From assembly GCF_017916455.1 (NCBI RefSeq), contig NZ_JAFMSY010000004.1, positions 186,001 through 250,000 on the forward strand: a DNA stretch of 64,000 bases, written 5' to 3'. The notes under the pieces are model-generated. The model was given only the letters and a program-made list of their open reading frames with translations. It searched no databases and had not been told where the DNA came from. The DNA is from Nocardioides xinjiangensis. Its GTDB lineage: Bacteria; Actinomycetota; Actinomycetes; Propionibacteriales; Nocardioidaceae. Below, piece by piece: positions 45,761 through 54,535 of the stretch (position 1 is its first letter; each line of letters opens with the position of its first letter). The position numbers and the translations under genes were made by a program.

Positions 45761-45952
45761 TCGCGACTCCTGCCGCGTCCGCTCCCTCCCCACGGAGGGC
45801 CAGAGCGGGTGCAGATCCGGACGTGATCCCCCCTGGGTGGGGGAGCGATCCGGGCCGTGTTCGTCAGAAGTCGCGCAGCCCCTCGAAGCCTGGGGGGCAC
45901 CACCGCCCCTCGCCCGAGGGACGGACCCAACGAACGAGAACGGGACATCGCC
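45761..45952 (+). other. Structured leader of rplM
   Basis: No gene is seen in these 192 nt. Three short hairpins stand out: CCCTCC/GGAGGG (45784-45799), TCCCCC/GGGGGA (45827-45844) and CCCTC/GAGGG (45907-45920). A ribosomal-protein leader that senses free L13 or S9 is possible, as known in other phyla; this is inference. Confidence 0.35.
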
Positions 45953-46396
45953 GTGCGCACGTACAGCCCCAAGCCCGCTGACATCCAGCGCGAGTGGCTC
46001 GTCATCGACGCCACCGACGTGGTCCTGGGCCGCCTCGCCGTCCAGACCGCCAACCTCCTCCGCGGCAAGCACAAGCCGACCTTCGCTCCTCACATGGACA
46101 TGGGCGACTTCGTGATCATCGTCAACGCCTCCAAGGTGTCGCTGTCGGGGACCAAGAAGACCACCAAGATGGCCTACCGCCACTCCGGCTACCCGGGCGG
46201 CCTGTCGGCCACCCCCTTCGGCGAGCTCCTCGAGAAGGACGCCCGCAAGGCCATTGAGAAGGCCGTGTGGGGCATGCTCCCGAAGAACAAGCTCGGTCGC
46301 CAGATGCTGAAGAAGCTCAAGGTCTACGCCGGCCCCGACCACCCGCACGTGGCCCAGAAGGCCACCCCGTTCGAGATCTCCCAGATCTCCCAGTGA
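45953..46396 (+). CDS. rplM: 50S ribosomal protein L13
   Basis: A 147-residue L13. Recognisable are [39 protein letters not shown] and the C-terminal [16 protein letters not shown]-like segment. L13 joins early in 50S assembly and contacts 23S rRNA. The GTG start at 45953 has no strong ribosome site but gives the standard N-terminus MRTYSPKP. It is 17 bp before rpsI, the usual pair. Confidence 0.98.
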   Translation: MRTYSPKPADIQREWLVIDATDVVLGRLAVQTANLLRGKHKPTFAPHMDMGDFVIIVNASKVSLSGTKKTTKMAYRHSGYPGGLSATPFGELLEKDARKAIEKAVWGMLPKNKLGRQMLKKLKVYAGPDHPHVAQKATPFEISQISQ

Positions 46397-46413
46397 CGAC
46401 TGAGGACTGACAC

Positions 46414-46914
46414 ATGTCTGAGAACACCACCGAGGTCGAGGAGACCTTCGAGACCGACGCCGACGGCGTCGCCTACACCTCCGAGAGCGCCGCGTCGGCC
46501 GACACCCCGGCCCGCCCGGCCACCATCGCGCCCGCCGGCGCCACCGGCCGTCGCAAGGAGGCCGTCGCCCGCGTCCGCATCGTCCCGGGCACCGGCTCGT
46601 GGACCATCAACGGCCGCACGCTCGACAGCTACTTCCCGAACAAGCTGCACCAGCAGATCGCCAACGAGCCGTTCGCCGAGCTGCAGCTCGAGGGTCGCTT
46701 CGACGTGATCGCCCGCATCCACGGCGGCGGCATCGCCGGCCAGGCCGGCGCCCTGCGCCTCGGCGTGGCGCGGGCGCTCAACGCCGTCGACGTCGAGGCG
46801 AACCGCCCGGCGCTGAAGAAGGCCGGCCTGCTCACCCGCGACGCCCGCGTCGTGGAGCGCAAGAAGGCCGGTCTGAAGAAGGCCCGCAAGGCCTCGCAGT
46901 TCAGCAAGCGCTGA
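46414..46914 (+). CDS. rpsI: 30S ribosomal protein S9 with acidic N-terminal extension
   Basis: A 166-residue S9. Residues 44-166 are the normal protein ([25 protein letters not shown]; the C-terminal [12 protein letters not shown] reaches the P-site tRNA). Residues 1-43 are an acidic, Ala/Thr/Glu-rich extension. Similar extensions occur in actinobacterial S9. It is cotranscribed with rplM and starts 19 bp before glmM. A GAGGACTG tract lies before the ATG. Confidence 0.97.
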   Translation: MSENTTEVEETFETDADGVAYTSESAASADTPARPATIAPAGATGRRKEAVARVRIVPGTGSWTINGRTLDSYFPNKLHQQIANEPFAELQLEGRFDVIARIHGGGIAGQAGALRLGVARALNAVDVEANRPALKKAGLLTRDARVVERKKAGLKKARKASQFSKR

Positions 46915-46919
46915 TCTCC

Positions 46920-46925
46920 TAGGGT
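46920..46925 (+). promoter_or_regulatory. -10 box before glmM
   Basis: TAGGGT ends 8 nt before the glmM ATG. It may start a separate leaderless transcript inside the rpsI-glmM junction. Confidence 0.35.
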
Positions 46926-46933
46926 CTCGTCAC

Positions 46934-48280
46934 ATGACGCGACTCTTCGGCACGGACGGGGTCCGGGGCCTGGCGAACGCCACACTCACGGCGGAGCTGG
47001 CCCTGGACCTCTCCGTCTGCGCCGCACACGTCCTGGCCGACCGCGGCGAGTTCGAGGGTCATCGCCCCCTCGCCGTGGTGGGCCGGGACACGCGCATCTC
47101 TGGGCAGTTCCTCGAGGCCGCGGTCGTCGCGGGCCTCGCCTCGGCCGGCGTCGACGTGCTGCTCCTCGGCGTCCTGCCCACCCCGGGCGTCGCCTACATG
47201 ACCGACCGCCTGGGCGCCGACCTCGGCGTCATGCTGTCGGCCTCGCACAACCCGATGCCCGACAACGGCATCAAGTTCCTCGCGCGCGGCGGCCACAAGC
47301 TCGACGACGCGATCGAGATCGCCATCGAGCGCCGCATGGGCGAGCCCTGGGCGCGACCCACCGGCGGCGACGTCGGCCGGGTGCGCGCTTACGAGAGCGC
47401 GGTGCAGGAGTACGCCGCGCACCTCGAGAGCACGATCACCCATCCGCTCGCGGGGCTCAGGGTCGTGCTCGACTGCGCGGAGGGCGCGGCCTTCCAGGCC
47501 GGGCCCCGGGCGCTCGAGGACGCCGGCGCCACGGTCGTCGCGATCCACGCCGACCCCGACGGCCTCAACATCAACGACAGCTGCGGGTCCACCCACCTCG
47601 AGTCGCTGCAGGCCGCGGTCGTGGAGCACCGCGCCCATGCCGGCTTCGCCCTCGACGGCGACGCCGACCGCTGCCTGGCCGTCGACGCCGACGGCAACGT
47701 CGTCGACGGCGACCAGATCCTCGCGATCCTGTCGCTGTCCCTGCTGGAGCAGGGCCGGCTCGCCAAGGACACGGTGGTGGCGACCGTGATGAGCAACCTG
47801 GGCTTCGTGCAGGCGATGCGCGCGAGCGGCGTCGGGGTGCGGCAGACCAAGGTCGGCGACCGCTACGTCCTCGAGGCGATGAAGGTCTCGGGCTACTCCC
47901 TCGGCGGCGAGCAGTCGGGCCACGTCATCCTCAGCGACCACGCCACCACCGGCGACGGCATCCTCACCGCGCTGCACGTCCTCGAGCGCATGGCCACCAC
48001 CGGGAAGTCGCTGGCGGAGCTGGCCTCGGTGATGACCCGGCTGCCGCAGGTGCTGCTCAACGTGTCGGGGGTCGACAAGTCGCGCGCCGACGAGGACGCC
48101 GTCCTCGCCGCCGCCGTCGCCGAGGAGGAGGCGCTGCTCGGCGAGCGCGGCCGGATCCTCCTGCGCCCCTCCGGCACCGAGCCCATCGTGCGCGTCATGG
48201 TCGAGGCACCCACCCACGAGGAGGCCGACGGCGTCGCGTCCCGGCTCGCCGACGTGGTGAAGCAGCAGCTGGCGCTCTAG
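46934..48280 (+). CDS. glmM: Phosphoglucosamine mutase
   Basis: A 448-residue mutase that converts glucosamine-6-phosphate to glucosamine-1-phosphate for UDP-GlcNAc and cell-wall synthesis. The phosphoserine loop is SASHNP with S104 as the phosphorylated residue. The metal loop is DGDADR (about 241-246), the sugar loop GGEQSGH and the phosphate loop [12 protein letters not shown]. It is 19 bp after rpsI, the usual order in actinobacteria. In many relatives coaA-glmS follow soon; here glmS is 7.3 kb away. Confidence 0.98.
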   Translation: MTRLFGTDGVRGLANATLTAELALDLSVCAAHVLADRGEFEGHRPLAVVGRDTRISGQFLEAAVVAGLASAGVDVLLLGVLPTPGVAYMTDRLGADLGVMLSASHNPMPDNGIKFLARGGHKLDDAIEIAIERRMGEPWARPTGGDVGRVRAYESAVQEYAAHLESTITHPLAGLRVVLDCAEGAAFQAGPRALEDAGATVVAIHADPDGLNINDSCGSTHLESLQAAVVEHRAHAGFALDGDADRCLAVDADGNVVDGDQILAILSLSLLEQGRLAKDTVVATVMSNLGFVQAMRASGVGVRQTKVGDRYVLEAMKVSGYSLGGEQSGHVILSDHATTGDGILTALHVLERMATTGKSLAELASVMTRLPQVLLNVSGVDKSRADEDAVLAAAVAEEEALLGERGRILLRPSGTEPIVRVMVEAPTHEEADGVASRLADVVKQQLAL

Positions 48281-48363
48281 GCGAGCGCAGCGCGCCCTGC
48301 CTCCTGCTGACGACGCGGGCCGCGCACGCCGATATCCGCATGACGGGCAGGGCGCGCCGCGAC

Positions 48364-48369
48364 TACCGT
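48364..48369 (+). promoter_or_regulatory. -10 box for a leaderless GNAT transcript
   Basis: TACCGT ends exactly 6 nt before GTG 48376, with no Shine-Dalgarno. This favours 48376 over the upstream ATG at 48340. Confidence 0.45.
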
Positions 48370-48375
48370 CGCGGC

Positions 48376-49371
48376 GTGGTCGACATCGAGCAGATCAACC
48401 CGCGCAACGAAGCCGCCCTCAAGGCGTGGTGGGACGTCGGGCACGCGGCGACGGCCGACCGGCCCGGCAAGCCGTGGCCGCTGTGGGAGCAGAGCCGGGT
48501 GGCGCTGACCGCGCCGAACCCCGAGCGCGACGTGGCCCTGTTCGGTGCCATCGAGGGTCGCCGCATGGTGGGCGCCGGCATGGTGCTCCTGCCCACGCGC
48601 GACAACGCCCACCTCGCCGGCGCCGAGGTGTACGTCGACCCCGATCGACGTCGCGAGGGGATCGGGTCGGCGCTGCTGGCGGAGGCGGAGGTGCTGGCGC
48701 TCGGGCACGGGCGCACGACGCTCACCGGCGAGGCGTACGTCCCGCCCGGCGGCACGGCCGCGGCGGAGCCGTTCGCGCTGGGGCGGGGCTTCGCGGTCGC
48801 CACCCGGGAGTCGATCAAGGAGCTGACGACCTCCGACTACCTCGAGCGGCGCGACGCGCTGGCGGCGGGGCTCGCGGGCGCCGGCCAGGGCTACTCGCTC
48901 GTCACCTTCGACACCGTGTGCCCCGAGGAGCACGTCGAGTCGTTCGGGCGCCTCCTGGGGATGCTGGTATCCGAGATCCCGCTCGGCGACCTCGACCTCG
49001 AGGCGTCGGAGTGGAGCGTGGAGCGCGTCCGCGCCGCCGAGCAGCGGCAGGTCGCCACCGGACGGCACGTGCACACGGCCCTGGCGATCGCGCCCGACGG
49101 CACGGTGGCGGGTGTGTCCGACGTGCGCGTCGACGACACGGACCACACGCACGCCCTGGTCGGCATCACGATCGTCGACCCGGCGCACCGCGGACACCGG
49201 CTCGGGCTCGCGCTCAAGGTCGCGACGCACGACCTGGTCCTGGCGACGTACCCCGACCTCAGGACCGTGGAGACGTCCAACGCCGAGGTCAACACGTGGA
49301 TGAACGCCGTCAACGAGGCGCTGGGCTACCGCACGACCGAGACGTTGCTCGAGCTGCAGAAGAGGCTCTGA
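48376..49371 (+). CDS. Two-domain GNAT acetyltransferase
   Basis: A 331-residue protein with two GNAT-like domains, similar in layout to mycothiol synthase. Domain 1 (about 40-145) has VYVDPDRRREGIGSALLAEAE (Q/R-x-x-G-x-G/A motif). Domain 2 (about 200-320) has VDPAHRGHRLGLALKVATHD. Mycothiol synthase itself (MshD) acetylates Cys-GlcN-Ins; this one differs and I do not assign MshD. GTG 48376 was chosen because a -10-like TACCGT ends 6 nt upstream; ATG 48340 would add 12 residues. It converges with the CTPGFWKNH gene, with two hairpins between. Confidence 0.85.
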   Translation: MVDIEQINPRNEAALKAWWDVGHAATADRPGKPWPLWEQSRVALTAPNPERDVALFGAIEGRRMVGAGMVLLPTRDNAHLAGAEVYVDPDRRREGIGSALLAEAEVLALGHGRTTLTGEAYVPPGGTAAAEPFALGRGFAVATRESIKELTTSDYLERRDALAAGLAGAGQGYSLVTFDTVCPEEHVESFGRLLGMLVSEIPLGDLDLEASEWSVERVRAAEQRQVATGRHVHTALAIAPDGTVAGVSDVRVDDTDHTHALVGITIVDPAHRGHRLGLALKVATHDLVLATYPDLRTVETSNAEVNTWMNAVNEALGYRTTETLLELQKRL

Positions 49372-49418
49372 GACGACGGTCAGCCTCGTGACCGCGCCGC
49401 CGCGACCGACGGGGCGGC

Positions 49419-49453
49419 GACGGGCCCCGGGAATCGGATCCCCGGGGCCCGTC
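49419..49453. terminator. Bidirectional terminator hairpin 1
   Basis: A perfect 13-bp stem (49419-49431 with 49441-49453) and a 9-nt loop lie between convergent genes. Such a hairpin can stop both transcripts. Confidence 0.65.
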
Positions 49454-49459
49454 GTCCGG

Positions 49460-49486
49460 CCGGCTCCCGACGTGGTCGGGGGCCGG
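49460..49486. terminator. Bidirectional terminator hairpin 2
   Basis: A 12-bp stem with one G-T pair (49460-49471 with 49475-49486) and a 3-nt loop. It adjoins hairpin 1 and sits 13 bp before the stop of the CTPGFWKNH gene. Confidence 0.5.
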
Positions 49487-49498
49487 GGCTCGGGCCGA

Positions 49499-50035
49499 TC
49501 AGTCGCAGAACCCGGCGGCACCACCGTTGTTCGCCGTGTCGAACAGGTCCTTCGTCGCCTCGTAGGAGCCACTGCCGATCGCCGCGTTCGTCAGCGCCAC
49601 CACCTCCGCCGTGGAGAACGAGTAGTCCACCTCGTCGCTCGCAGCGTTCAACACAGCCGCGGCCGCGTGCCGCAACAGCGCCTTCAAGCCACCACCGCCC
49701 AGCGACAGCGCGGCGTCCAGCGTCATCGACGAGTAGGTCGACGACAGGCCGGTGAAGACGCTGCCCAGCGTCGTGTCGGGGCTGTAGCCGGCGGGATAGT
49801 CGGACGGGTGGTTCTTCCAGAACCCGGGGGTGCAGCCCTCGCCGCCCGGCTCGGGCGTCGTGGTCGTGGTCGTCGTCGTGGTCGTCGTCGTGGTCGTCGG
49901 GACGGTGGTCGTGGTGGTGGTCGTCACCTCTCCGGCGACGCTCACCCCGGCGAACACGGTCGCAAGGACGAAGCCGAGGACCGCCAGGATCGGCAGGCCC
50001 AGCATCGTGGTCAGCCTGTTGTCTCTGTCTTTCAC
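49499..50035 (-). CDS. Secreted/anchored CTPGFWKNH-motif protein with Thr stalk
   Basis: A 178-residue protein. A short basic start (VKDRDNRL) is followed by one hydrophobic segment (about 13-34), then a stalk of about 24 residues made almost only of Thr, and a small domain with the motif GCTPGFWKNHPSDYP. One cysteine is next to the C-terminus (FCD) and can pair with that in CTPG. The motif recurs in secreted proteins of unknown function. The GTG start has AAGGAG 6 nt upstream; an in-frame ATG at 50056 is the alternative. The Thr stalk is encoded by a (GTCGTG)-type simple repeat, so its length may vary. Confidence 0.8.
   Translation of the reverse strand: MKDRDNRLTTMLGLPILAVLGFVLATVFAGVSVAGEVTTTTTTTVPTTTTTTTTTTTTTTPEPGGEGCTPGFWKNHPSDYPAGYSPDTTLGSVFTGLSSTYSSMTLDAALSLGGGGLKALLRHAAAAVLNAASDEVDYSFSTAEVVALTNAAIGSGSYEATKDLFDTANNGGAAGFCD
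49858..49926. repeat. Trinucleotide simple repeat coding the Thr stalk
   Basis: Repeated GTC/GTG triplets on the plus strand encode a run of Thr codons on the minus strand. Slippage could change the stalk length in frame. Confidence 0.75.
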
Positions 50036-50145
50036 CGCGTGCTCCTTCGGTGCCATCGGGTGGGGGACGCCTCGAGCGCACCCTCGAACCGGACCGTAGA
50101 GGGGCCGGGGCGAGGAGAACCCGTCCCGGGCGGGAATTCACTGGT

Positions 50146-50151
50146 TATGGT
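50146..50151 (+). promoter_or_regulatory. -10 box for a leaderless membrane-protein transcript
   Basis: TATGGT ends exactly 6 nt before ATG 50158. No Shine-Dalgarno precedes the start. Confidence 0.4.
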
Positions 50152-50157
50152 GACGCC

Positions 50158-51984
50158 ATGCTTCATCCGGCGCGGATGGACACGGCTCGTTGGACGATGC
50201 GCTCGGCGCTGCTGGCGCTGAGCGCCGTCCTGCTGCTCCTGTGCGCGGGTGCCTCGGCGTCGGTGGGCGACGGACCGGACGACGGGCCCCGGCTGACGCG
50301 GGGGGAGGCGACCCGCATCGTGCTGGTCGAACCGGAGGTCGCCGAGTGGCTGGACCGATACCCGGAGGACTTGCTGATACCCGCGGCCCACTTCATGCCC
50401 GAGCGCGGGGAGTGGGAGGTGAGCGTCTTCACCCCCGAGGCCGGCAAGGTGGCCACCGCCAAGGTCGACGACCGCACCGGCGACACGCGCGACGTCTGGG
50501 CGGGGCCTGAGCTGGCCTGGCCGCTGGCCCGGGGAGGCGGCGTCGGCGGGCTGATCAACGAGCCCCTCCTGTGGCTGGCGTTCTGCCTCTTCTTCGTGGT
50601 CGGCCTCGCGGACTTCAGACGACCGCTGAGCCTGGCCAACCTCGATCTGGTGGCCCTGTTGTCGTTCTCGGTCAACGTCGCGCTGCTCAACGAGGGGCGC
50701 GTGTTCGCCTCCGTGTTGGCCGCGACGGCCTCGCTGGTCTACCTCGTCCTGCGGATGATCCGCGTCGGAGTCACCGGACGCGTCGCCGTCCCGCGCTCGA
50801 CCGTTCCCGTGTGGCTGCTCGTGGCGGGCCTGGTGTTCCTCGTCGGGCTGCGGACGGGGATCAACGTCGAGCACTCGAGCGTGCTGGACGTCGGCTACGC
50901 GGGGGTCATCGGCGCCGACCGCCTCTCGGACGGCGTGTCGCCGTACGGGAGGTTTCCCCATGCGGACAGCGGACGCCCCTGCGGCGCTGAGGCCCACGAC
51001 GGGAGCGTCCTGGACTGGGTCCAGGAGGACGGGCGCTGCGAGACGATCAACTCCTTCGGGGACACCTACGGTCCGGTGAACTACCACGCCTACCTCCCAG
51101 GGCTGTGGCTCTTCGGCTGGAGCGGTCGGTGGGACGAGCTCCCGGCCGTCCACTTCACGACCCTGCTCTTCGACCTGCTCGCCATGGCAGGTCTCGCGGC
51201 CGTGGGGCGCAGCCGGGGCGGGACCAGGGCGGCGGTCGTCCTGCCGTTCGCGTGGGCGGCGAACCCGCTGACCCAGTACACCTCCAGCTCCAACGCCAAC
51301 GACACGATCATGGCCGCCCTCCTCATCTGGGCGTTCTGGGCCGTCTCGTCCCCGCCCGGGCGAGGCTGCCTGGTCGCCCTCGCGTGCTGGACTAAGCTGG
51401 CCGCCCTGATCCTGGCGCCGATGTGGGCGACCTACCCCGGCACCCGTCGGCTGCGGAGTCCGCTCGTGTACGCCACGAGCTTCGCGCTGACCACGGTGCT
51501 GTGCTTCTGGTTCCTGCTGGTCGCCGACGACCCGCTGCGCGAGCTGCGGGTGTTCCTCGACCGGACGTTCATCATCCAGTTCGACCGCAGCTCACCGTTC
51601 TCGCTGTGGGACTGGGGTCAGTACGCCGCTGCGGGCCTGCCCGACCTCTCGGCGGTGCAGCACGTCCTGCAGGGGGTCCTCGTGCTCGCGGCGCTGGTGG
51701 TGGCGGTCCGGCCGCGCCGCAAGTCGCCGCTGCAGCTGGCCGCCTTCAGCGCAGCCCTGCTGATGTCGTTCCAGCTCCTGCTGACCCACTGGTCCGCCTT
51801 GTACACGGTGTGGTTCATGCCGTTCCTGCTCGTGGTCGTCCTGACCGGCGATCTCCTGCAGTCCGGTGGCACGCGTCCGGACGACACGGAAGAGGGCGAC
51901 ACCACAGTCCGGAGCGGGGACGCCGCCCGCGGACAGACCCCCGATTCGCGGTATGCGGCGGCACCGACCTCGCGTCGAGACTGA
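50158..51984 (+). CDS. Membrane protein with PepSY-like N-terminus and GT-C-like transmembrane core
   Basis: A 608-residue protein. After a signal-like helix (about 14-34) comes an extracytoplasmic region (about 45-120) resembling a PepSY unit (LTRGEATRIVLVEPEVAEWL, a VSVFTPEAGKVATAKVDDRTGDTRDVW-type strand pair). Then follow about ten transmembrane helices with a loop rich in Gly/Asp (about 260-305). The AANPLTQYTSSSNANDTIMAALL segment recalls the N-D motif of GT87/mannosyltransferase-type GT-C enzymes. I do not recognise a named family. A polyprenol-linked glycosyltransferase is a hypothesis. Codon usage seems to include more TTG and ATA than neighbours. Confidence 0.7.
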   Translation: MLHPARMDTARWTMRSALLALSAVLLLLCAGASASVGDGPDDGPRLTRGEATRIVLVEPEVAEWLDRYPEDLLIPAAHFMPERGEWEVSVFTPEAGKVATAKVDDRTGDTRDVWAGPELAWPLARGGGVGGLINEPLLWLAFCLFFVVGLADFRRPLSLANLDLVALLSFSVNVALLNEGRVFASVLAATASLVYLVLRMIRVGVTGRVAVPRSTVPVWLLVAGLVFLVGLRTGINVEHSSVLDVGYAGVIGADRLSDGVSPYGRFPHADSGRPCGAEAHDGSVLDWVQEDGRCETINSFGDTYGPVNYHAYLPGLWLFGWSGRWDELPAVHFTTLLFDLLAMAGLAAVGRSRGGTRAAVVLPFAWAANPLTQYTSSSNANDTIMAALLIWAFWAVSSPPGRGCLVALACWTKLAALILAPMWATYPGTRRLRSPLVYATSFALTTVLCFWFLLVADDPLRELRVFLDRTFIIQFDRSSPFSLWDWGQYAAAGLPDLSAVQHVLQGVLVLAALVVAVRPRRKSPLQLAAFSAALLMSFQLLLTHWSALYTVWFMPFLLVVVLTGDLLQSGGTRPDDTEEGDTTVRSGDAARGQTPDSRYAAAPTSRRD

Positions 51985-52024
51985 GGCCAGCGCGATCGTC
52001 GCGAATGCCACGTTGGGGGTGCTC

Positions 52025-54508
52025 ATGCTCACCAGTCCCAGGCGGGTCCTTCTGGCGGCGATCGCCGTCCTCCTCCTCGCGGCCCCCGCAGCCATCGTCC
52101 GCGACGCGACACCCGCGGAGGCGGCGCCGCAGGTCGACACCGGTTTCGGCGTGCAGACCGTGTTCTCCGGCCTCACGCTCCCCACGGTCGTGCGCTTCTC
52201 CCCGGACGGCAGGGTGTTCGTCGCGGAGAAGTCAGGGCTGGTCAAGGTCTTCGACTCGATGAGCGACACCACCGCGACCACGGCGATCGACCTCACCGCA
52301 GACGTCCACTCGTTCTGGGACCGTGGCCTCCTCGGGATGGCGCTCGACCCCGACTTCCCCGCAAGCCCCTACGTCTACCTGCTCTACACGTGGGACCGCT
52401 ACCGCTACGGCGACACGTGCCCCACGCCACCGGGAGCGACGACTGACGGTTGCCTCGCCGACGGACGGCTGGTCCGCATCCCGGTCGACACGGCCAACCG
52501 CCCCGGGACCACGGAGGTCCTCCTCGACGGCAACTTCTGCCAGCAGTTCCCGTCCCACTCAGTGGGGACCGTCGAGTTCGGGCCCGAAGGCGCCCTCTAC
52601 GTCACCTCCGGCGACGGCGCGTCCTTCAACACCGTGGACCACGGCCAGCTCGGCGGCAGCCTCGCCGGCACTCCGACCCCCGTGAACCCGTGTCAGGACC
52701 CGCCGTCCGAGGGCGGAGCGTTGCGCAGCCAGGACCTCCGCACCGGCGGTGACCCGCTGAGCCACGACGGCACCTTGATGCGTCTGGACCCCGACACGGG
52801 CAACGCCTGGCCGGGCAACCCTGGTGGGGGCCGGGTGCTCGCCCATGGTTTCCGCAACCCGTTCCGCACGGCGGTGGCGCCCGACGGCCACGTCTACGTC
52901 GGAGACGTGGGGTGGAACAACTGGGAGGAGATCAACCACGTCCCGAACGCGTCGTCGCTGCGGAACTACGGATGGCCCTGCTACGAGGGCACCGGACGCA
53001 TGGGGTCCTACGACGCCGCCAACGTGCCCGTGTGCGAGTCTCTCTATGCCCAGGGGAGCGCAGCGGTCACGGCCCCGCTGTTCGAGTACCGCCACGGCGT
53101 CGCGCTGGACGCCTGCCCCGAGGTACAGGGCAACTCCAGCGCGATCAGCGGTCTCGCCGTCTACCCGGGCGGTACCTATCCGGGCAAGTACGACGGCGCG
53201 TTGTTCTTCACCGACTACTCCCGGGCGTGCGTCTGGGTGATGTACGCGGGCGCCGGAGGGGTGCCCGACCCCTCGACGGTCGACCGATTCACGACGGAGG
53301 AGCCGTCGGTGGGGCTGTACGCCGGACCGGGGGGCGACATCTTCTCCCTCGACCACATCAACGGTCGCATCCGTCGGATCGTCTCCACGGGGACCAGCAA
53401 CCAGCTGCCCACGGCGTCCTTCGTGGCCGACCCGTCGTCCGGGCAGGCTCCGCTGACCGTCGCCTTCGACGCCACCGCATCCGTCGACCCCGACGGCGCT
53501 CCGCTGCAGTACGCCTGGGACCTCGACGGCGACGGCCAGCTGGACGACGCGTTCACGGCCACGGCCGCCCACACCTACACGACTCCGGGCACCTACACGG
53601 TCCGGCTCCGGGTGGACGACGGTCACGGCGGTGTCGACGACGAGACCGTGCAGGTGGACGTGCGCGCCGACGCCAACCAGGCTCCGACCGCACGCATCGA
53701 CGCCCCGACGTCCGTGACCACTTGGGCCGTCGGCGACACCGTGTCCCTGCAGGGCAGCGGCGTCGACCCCGACGGCGGCAACCTCACGTACCGCTGGGAC
53801 CTCGGGGTGGTGCACTGCTCGGCCACACCGCCGTTCGACTGCCACACCCACCCGCTCGAGACCCGCTCGGGTGCCACCGCCTCCTTCTCCGCTCCGGACC
53901 ACGACTACCCGTCGCGGTTGTCCGTGACGTTGACGGTCACCGACCCGGCAGGGCTGCGGGACGCCGAGACCATCGAGATCCTGCCCCGCACCCGCACGCT
54001 GACCGTCGACACCGTGCCCGACGGCCTGCAGGCCTACGTCGGTGGCGCAGCGGTGACGGAGGGGCAGCCGCAGACCGTCATCGAGCGCTCGACCCAGACG
54101 TTCTCCGTCCCCTCCCCGCAGGTCCTGGGGGAGCACACCTACCAGCTCGTCGGTTGGAGCGACGGCTCCACGTCTGCGGCCCGCACCACGACTGTCGCCG
54201 TCGACCAGGCCTTCACCGCACGCTTCAACGGCTTGCCGCAGGCTCGGGTGACGGCGAACCCGACGACCGGCAAGGCTCCACTGACCGTCCAGCTCTCCGC
54301 GACGGGCTCGACCGACCCGGAGGGTGCGCCGCTGACCTACGCGTGGGACCTCGACGGGGACGGGCAGCTGGACGACGCCACCGGCGCCACTGCCAGCCGC
54401 ACGTTCACCATCAAGGGGACGACGCGGGTGACCGTGCGGGCGACCGACAGCTTCGGTGCCACGTCGACGGCCTCGGTGACCATCACCGTCAAGCCCGGGA
54501 AGCGCTGA
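52025..54508 (+). CDS. Secreted sorbosone-dehydrogenase-like protein with PKD domains
   Basis: An 827-residue secreted protein. A signal peptide (about 1-37, AEA-A end) is followed by a six-bladed GDH/sorbosone-dehydrogenase-like propeller (about 45-455; FSPDGRVFVAEKSG, RGLLGMALDPDF, SHDGTLMRLDPDTG, HGFRNPFR and WNNWEEINHV). Two close PKD domains lie at about 470-545 and 745-825, with a third Ig-like region between. Such propellers oxidise sugars with PQQ or a related quinone, though many homologues are unproven. The PKD modules probably bind cell wall or polysaccharide. GGGGGT lies before the ATG. It follows the GT-C-like gene by 40 bp. Confidence 0.85.
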   Translation: MLTSPRRVLLAAIAVLLLAAPAAIVRDATPAEAAPQVDTGFGVQTVFSGLTLPTVVRFSPDGRVFVAEKSGLVKVFDSMSDTTATTAIDLTADVHSFWDRGLLGMALDPDFPASPYVYLLYTWDRYRYGDTCPTPPGATTDGCLADGRLVRIPVDTANRPGTTEVLLDGNFCQQFPSHSVGTVEFGPEGALYVTSGDGASFNTVDHGQLGGSLAGTPTPVNPCQDPPSEGGALRSQDLRTGGDPLSHDGTLMRLDPDTGNAWPGNPGGGRVLAHGFRNPFRTAVAPDGHVYVGDVGWNNWEEINHVPNASSLRNYGWPCYEGTGRMGSYDAANVPVCESLYAQGSAAVTAPLFEYRHGVALDACPEVQGNSSAISGLAVYPGGTYPGKYDGALFFTDYSRACVWVMYAGAGGVPDPSTVDRFTTEEPSVGLYAGPGGDIFSLDHINGRIRRIVSTGTSNQLPTASFVADPSSGQAPLTVAFDATASVDPDGAPLQYAWDLDGDGQLDDAFTATAAHTYTTPGTYTVRLRVDDGHGGVDDETVQVDVRADANQAPTARIDAPTSVTTWAVGDTVSLQGSGVDPDGGNLTYRWDLGVVHCSATPPFDCHTHPLETRSGATASFSAPDHDYPSRLSVTLTVTDPAGLRDAETIEILPRTRTLTVDTVPDGLQAYVGGAAVTEGQPQTVIERSTQTFSVPSPQVLGEHTYQLVGWSDGSTSAARTTTVAVDQAFTARFNGLPQARVTANPTTGKAPLTVQLSATGSTDPEGAPLTYAWDLDGDGQLDDATGATASRTFTIKGTTRVTVRATDSFGATSTASVTITVKPGKR

Positions 54509-54535
54509 CCGCGACGCGCCGCCGGCGACCGGCGC

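Noticed and set aside
48376-49371. Mycothiol synthase MshD
   Set aside because: The two-GNAT layout is similar, but the specific MshD motifs were not recognised.
54516-54535. Terminator between the sorbosone-dehydrogenase-like gene and coaA
   Set aside because: The possible stem is only 6 bp (GCGCCG/CGGCGC) with an 8-nt loop, which is expected by chance in such GC-rich DNA.
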